The notes below the pieces were generated by a model. The model worked only from the letters and a program-made list of their open reading frames with translations, was not told where the DNA came from and did no database searches. The position numbers and the translations under genes were made by a program. Below are positions 61,490-64,000 of a stretch of DNA of 64,000 nt, piece by piece. Origin of the DNA: Planococcus shixiaomingii (GTDB lineage Bacteria; Bacillota; Bacilli; Bacillales_A; Planococcaceae). Each line of letters begins with the position of its first letter. Within the stretch, counting starts at the first letter, position 1. The DNA lies in NCBI RefSeq assembly GCF_030413615.1, contig NZ_CP129236.1, positions 1,658,001-1,722,000 on the forward strand, in the 5' to 3' direction.

Positions 61490-63535
61490 TTGCAAAAAGT
61501 TTTAATTGTTGGCGGAGGAGTAGGGGGTTCCGCAATTCTTCAAATGTTATTGGAGTCTGATTTTCTGCACGTATCTGGCGTAGTCGACATCAACTTGAAT
61601 GCCCCTGCTATTCAAACGGCTAAAAAACATAGCATACAAACGTCAAATTCTTTTCGGGAATACGAAAAAAATGCTGTAGAAATTGTTTTTAATGCGACAG
61701 GCAGCGATGAAGTGCAAAAGGAATTGCAAAAACATTTTTTCAATAAAACTGTCATCATACCCGGAAGCATCGCCAATGTGCTCGTTAACCTGCTAAACGA
61801 AAAAGAGCATTTCATCACCCGGCTAAGCGAACAAAGTCATAAACAGAAAATCATTTTTAATTCCATAGAAGAAGGCATGGTCGGCATTGATCAGAATAGC
61901 CGCATCATATTTCTGAACAAAAGCGCGGCCCGTATGCTCGAAGTCGATATTGCCTCTTCTATCGGCCTGCATATCCACGAATTGATTTCCATGAGCGAAC
62001 TTCCTCGCATCTACGAAACCGGCCGGACAGAACTCAATAAAGAACTGCAATTGCAAAACGGCTTAAAAATCGTGACTTCCAGGTTTCCGATGATCGATGA
62101 ACACGGAGAAACAATCGGGGCTTTCGCAGTCTTTCAAGATATTTCTGAAGTCGTGTCGTTGGCCGAAGAAATCACCGATTTAAAAGAAGTCCAGACGATG
62201 CTTCAAGCGATCATCCAGTCAAGCGATGATGCGATTTCAGTCGTCGATGAAAAAGGGAACGGCTTGATCGTAAACCCGGCATACACTCGCATTACCGGGC
62301 TGCAGACTAAAGACGTTATCGGACAGCCGGCGTCGGCAGACATTTCTGAAGGGGAAAGCATGCACTTCAAAGCGCTGAAAACGAGAAAACCGGTGCGCGG
62401 AGTCAATATGAAAGTTGGGCCGGCTAACCGGGAAGTCATCGTCAATGTGGCGCCGATCATCGTTGACAACAAGTTGAAAGGCAGCGTCGGCGTTATACAC
62501 GATACCACCGAAATCCGGTCACTGATGAAAGAATTGGACCGTGCCCGCAGCATCATCCGGACCTTGGAATCGAAATATACGTTTGATGATATTATCGGTT
62601 TGTCTGCTGAAATGCAGTTGTCGCTTCAACAGGCGAAACTGGCTGCCCAGACTTTGGTAACGGTATTGCTGCGCGGTGAATCAGGTACAGGGAAAGAGTT
62701 GTTCGCTCATGCTATCCATAGCGCCAGCGATCGGAAGTTCAATAAATTTGTCCGAGTGAATTGCGCCGCTTTGTCTGAAGAGATTTTGGATAGCGAGCTT
62801 TTCGGCTATGAAGACGGAGCGGTCCCTTTTGTCAAAAGCGGTGAAAAGCGCGGACTTTTTGAAGAAGCCAACAACGGAAGCATTTTCCTGGACGAAATCG
62901 GGGAGTTGTCACCGGCTATCCAAAGCAAATTGCTGCGCGTTTTGCAGGAACATGAAACGCTTCGAATCGGTGGGACGAAACCGATTCCCGTCAACGTCCG
63001 GGTCATTGCGTCAACAAACGCCAATATGGAAAAAGCACTGCTTGATGGGACGTTCCGGGAAGATCTGTATTACCGTCTGAACCGTATGCCGATTTTAATT
63101 CCGCCGCTCCGCAGCCGTAAGCAAGACATTCCGCGGATTGCCGAACGCCTGCTTTTAAAGCTCAATCAAGAGTATGGCAGAAAAGTCGAAGCGATTACGG
63201 ACAAAGCACTGGGGCTTCTCCGGGTCTACGATTGGCCGGGCAACGTCAGGGAACTTGAAAATGTCATAAGCCGTTCGATGATTTTCATGCAGATGCATGA
63301 GCACGTATTGACCGAAGAGCATATTCCGTTGAACATGCTAAAAGCAGCAGAGGCAAAAAGTGAAGTGGTCGTTGAAGCTTCCGTACCTTTGCAAGAACAA
63401 TTGGATACGGTGGAACGGGCGATTTTGCACCACGCACTTACACAATTTAAAGGCAATAAGACAAAAACTGCAAAGCAGCTCGAGATATCGCTCCGTACTT
63501 TATACTACAAACTTGAAAAATACGGTTTGGCGTAA
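61490..63535 (+). CDS. bkdR: BkdR-type enhancer-binding regulator with altered GAFTGA loop
   Basis: 681 residues: an N-terminal Rossmann-like domain (VLIVGGGVGGSAIL), two PAS domains (about 115-220 and 230-340), a sigma-54 type AAA+ domain with Walker A GESGTGKE from residue 396, and a C-terminal Fis-type helix-turn-helix (GNKTKTAKQLEISLRTLYYK). In B. subtilis BkdR activates the branched-chain keto acid operon through sigma-54. Here the loop that contacts sigma-54, GAFTGA, reads GAVPFV (443-448), so classical sigma-54 activation is doubtful. The start is TTG at 61490 behind GAAAGGTGTG. The next gene is ptb of the target operon. Confidence 0.9.
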   Translation: MQKVLIVGGGVGGSAILQMLLESDFLHVSGVVDINLNAPAIQTAKKHSIQTSNSFREYEKNAVEIVFNATGSDEVQKELQKHFFNKTVIIPGSIANVLVNLLNEKEHFITRLSEQSHKQKIIFNSIEEGMVGIDQNSRIIFLNKSAARMLEVDIASSIGLHIHELISMSELPRIYETGRTELNKELQLQNGLKIVTSRFPMIDEHGETIGAFAVFQDISEVVSLAEEITDLKEVQTMLQAIIQSSDDAISVVDEKGNGLIVNPAYTRITGLQTKDVIGQPASADISEGESMHFKALKTRKPVRGVNMKVGPANREVIVNVAPIIVDNKLKGSVGVIHDTTEIRSLMKELDRARSIIRTLESKYTFDDIIGLSAEMQLSLQQAKLAAQTLVTVLLRGESGTGKELFAHAIHSASDRKFNKFVRVNCAALSEEILDSELFGYEDGAVPFVKSGEKRGLFEEANNGSIFLDEIGELSPAIQSKLLRVLQEHETLRIGGTKPIPVNVRVIASTNANMEKALLDGTFREDLYYRLNRMPILIPPLRSRKQDIPRIAERLLLKLNQEYGRKVEAITDKALGLLRVYDWPGNVRELENVISRSMIFMQMHEHVLTEEHIPLNMLKAAEAKSEVVVEASVPLQEQLDTVERAILHHALTQFKGNKTKTAKQLEISLRTLYYKLEKYGLA

Positions 63536-63541
63536 GCGTTT

Positions 63542-63577
63542 TTGCAAAACCTTGCACGGTTTTGCAATTATTTGCAG
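63542..63577 (+). promoter_or_regulatory. Four TTGCA motifs in exact 10-bp phase before ptb
   Basis: TTGCAA (63542), TTGCAC (63552), TTGCAA (63562) and TTGCAG (63572). The first 26 bases also form a perfect inverted repeat, TTGCAAAACC-ttgcac-GGTTTTGCAA. A sigma-54 promoter (TGGCAC-N5-TTGC) is approached by TTGCAC-N4-TTGC but the spacing is one base short and the GG is TG. Probable regulator-binding array. Confidence 0.65.
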
Positions 63578-63599
63578 AGTATATGCTCCAAAAACCGAA

Positions 63600-63613
63600 A
63601 TAAAACGCTTACA
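63600..63613 (+). promoter_or_regulatory. Candidate CcpA (cre) site before ptb
   Basis: ATAAAACGCTTACA agrees with the cre consensus TGWAARCGYTWNCW at 12 of 14 positions, the two misses being the first two bases. It would link branched-chain catabolism to carbon catabolite control. Confidence 0.35.
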
Positions 63614-63670
63614 TCCCTTATATCACACGGTTTTATCTGTTTTAATAAAGAAGGAGTGAGGTGACAAAAC

Positions 63671-64000
63671 ATGACCACATTAACCGATTTAATAGAAAGT
63701 ATTGCCGTAACCGAAGCGAATACTGTTGCAGTTGCTGCTGCAGCGGATCGTGAAGTGATGGAGGCAATAAGCCTGGCGATTGGAAGAGGAATGGCGAGTT
63801 TCAGACTCTACGATGATGAATCGAAGCTGAAGGAACTGATCCATAGCGATTTCCCACATTTGGTTGGCCATCCAAAAATCCAGCTTTTTCATGTTAAAGG
63901 AGCCGCTCAAGCAGCCAAAGAAGCCGTGAAGTCAGTTTACATGAATGATTCCAATGTGCTTATGAAAGGCCATATTCCAACAGCTGTCCTTATGAAGGCT
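63671..64000 (+). CDS. ptb: Phosphate butyryltransferase, 3' end outside the window
   Basis: First 110 residues of a phosphotransacetylase-family protein (MTTLTDLIESIAVTEANTVA, ending at KGHIPTAVLMKA), the Ptb/YqiS type that interconverts acyl-CoA and acyl phosphate. AAGGAGTGAGGTG precedes the ATG. As first gene after bkdR it should begin a ptb-bcd-buk-lpd-bkd operon for branched-chain fatty acid precursors; the rest lies beyond the window. Confidence 0.88.
   Translation, partial: MTTLTDLIESIAVTEANTVAVAAAADREVMEAISLAIGRGMASFRLYDDESKLKELIHSDFPHLVGHPKIQLFHVKGAAQAAKEAVKSVYMNDSNVLMKGHIPTAVLMKA

Noticed and set aside
63542..63577. Canonical sigma-54 promoter before ptb.
   Set aside because: TTGCAC and TTGC are present but separated by 4 instead of 5 bases and the GG of the -24 element is TG. 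Sigma-54 spacing is strict.

Overview
The window looks like core chromosome of a low-to-mid GC Gram-positive bacterium of the order Bacillales, most likely the Planococcaceae (Planococcus or Planomicrobium type). This is inferred from gene order, which follows the Bacillus subtilis yqf-yqg-yqh-yqi arc almost gene for gene, from strong AGGAGG-type ribosome binding sites, and from protein similarity recalled from the families. No rRNA, tRNA, CRISPR array, complete insertion sequence or prophage was seen.

Layout. (1) 1-8.4 kb: carbon-flux regulators (ccpN, partial, and yqfL), the dnaG-sigA macromolecular synthesis block, an acyl-CoA dehydrogenase gene placed between sigA and cytochrome c550 (cccA), then trmK and a Nif3-family gene. 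(2) 8.4-17.5 kb: a small kinase-like gene, ispH, cshB, nfo, a Zur-controlled zinc ABC operon (zurA-zurM-zurR), a seven-copy 20-bp repeat array, a nucleotidase-like gene and ispG, then a DUF1189 membrane protein. (3) 17.6-27.5 kb: a phosphate block with a Na/Pi transporter, DUF456, sodA, a class B penicillin-binding protein and pstSCAB-phoU behind a four-repeat Pho box. (4) 27.5-32.2 kb: rpmG, folate cyclo-ligase, yqgQ, a lipoteichoic-acid synthase and small membrane proteins. (5) 32.3-36.9 kb: the competence pseudopilus operon comGA-GG behind a ComK box, then shikimate kinase. (6) 36.9-41.3 kb: a tandem glycine riboswitch and the glycine cleavage genes gcvT-gcvPA-gcvPB. (7) 41.4-45.6 kb: an apparently SOS-controlled orphan gene, a membrane rhodanese and a class II (B12-dependent) ribonucleotide reductase behind NrdR boxes. 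(8) 45.6-60.3 kb: aroQ, an aminopeptidase, efp, accBC, an Asp23 protein, nusB, folD, xseAB, ispA, dxs, tlyA, argR, recN, spo0A. (9) 60.6-64 kb: a copper-protein-like lipoprotein with its halves in swapped order, DUF2627, the regulator bkdR with a changed sigma-54 contact loop, and the start of ptb, first gene of a branched-chain acyl-CoA operon.

How it works together. Isoprenoid precursor synthesis is well represented (ispH, ispG, ispA, dxs). Phosphate (PhoP), zinc (Zur), glycine (riboswitch), deoxynucleotide (NrdR), DNA damage (LexA) and competence (ComK) controls can each be read as sites in front of their genes. The spoIIIA operon (normally between efp and accB) and spoIVB (normally between recN and spo0A) are absent while Spo0A looks intact, which suggests a lineage that lost sporulation but kept its master regulator.

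Most of the window is ordinary, conserved chromosome. The items that look least described are the 20-bp phased repeat array, the SOS-linked orphan, the permuted cupredoxin, the TTGCA array with the altered BkdR loop, and the non-canonical starts in the comG operon.
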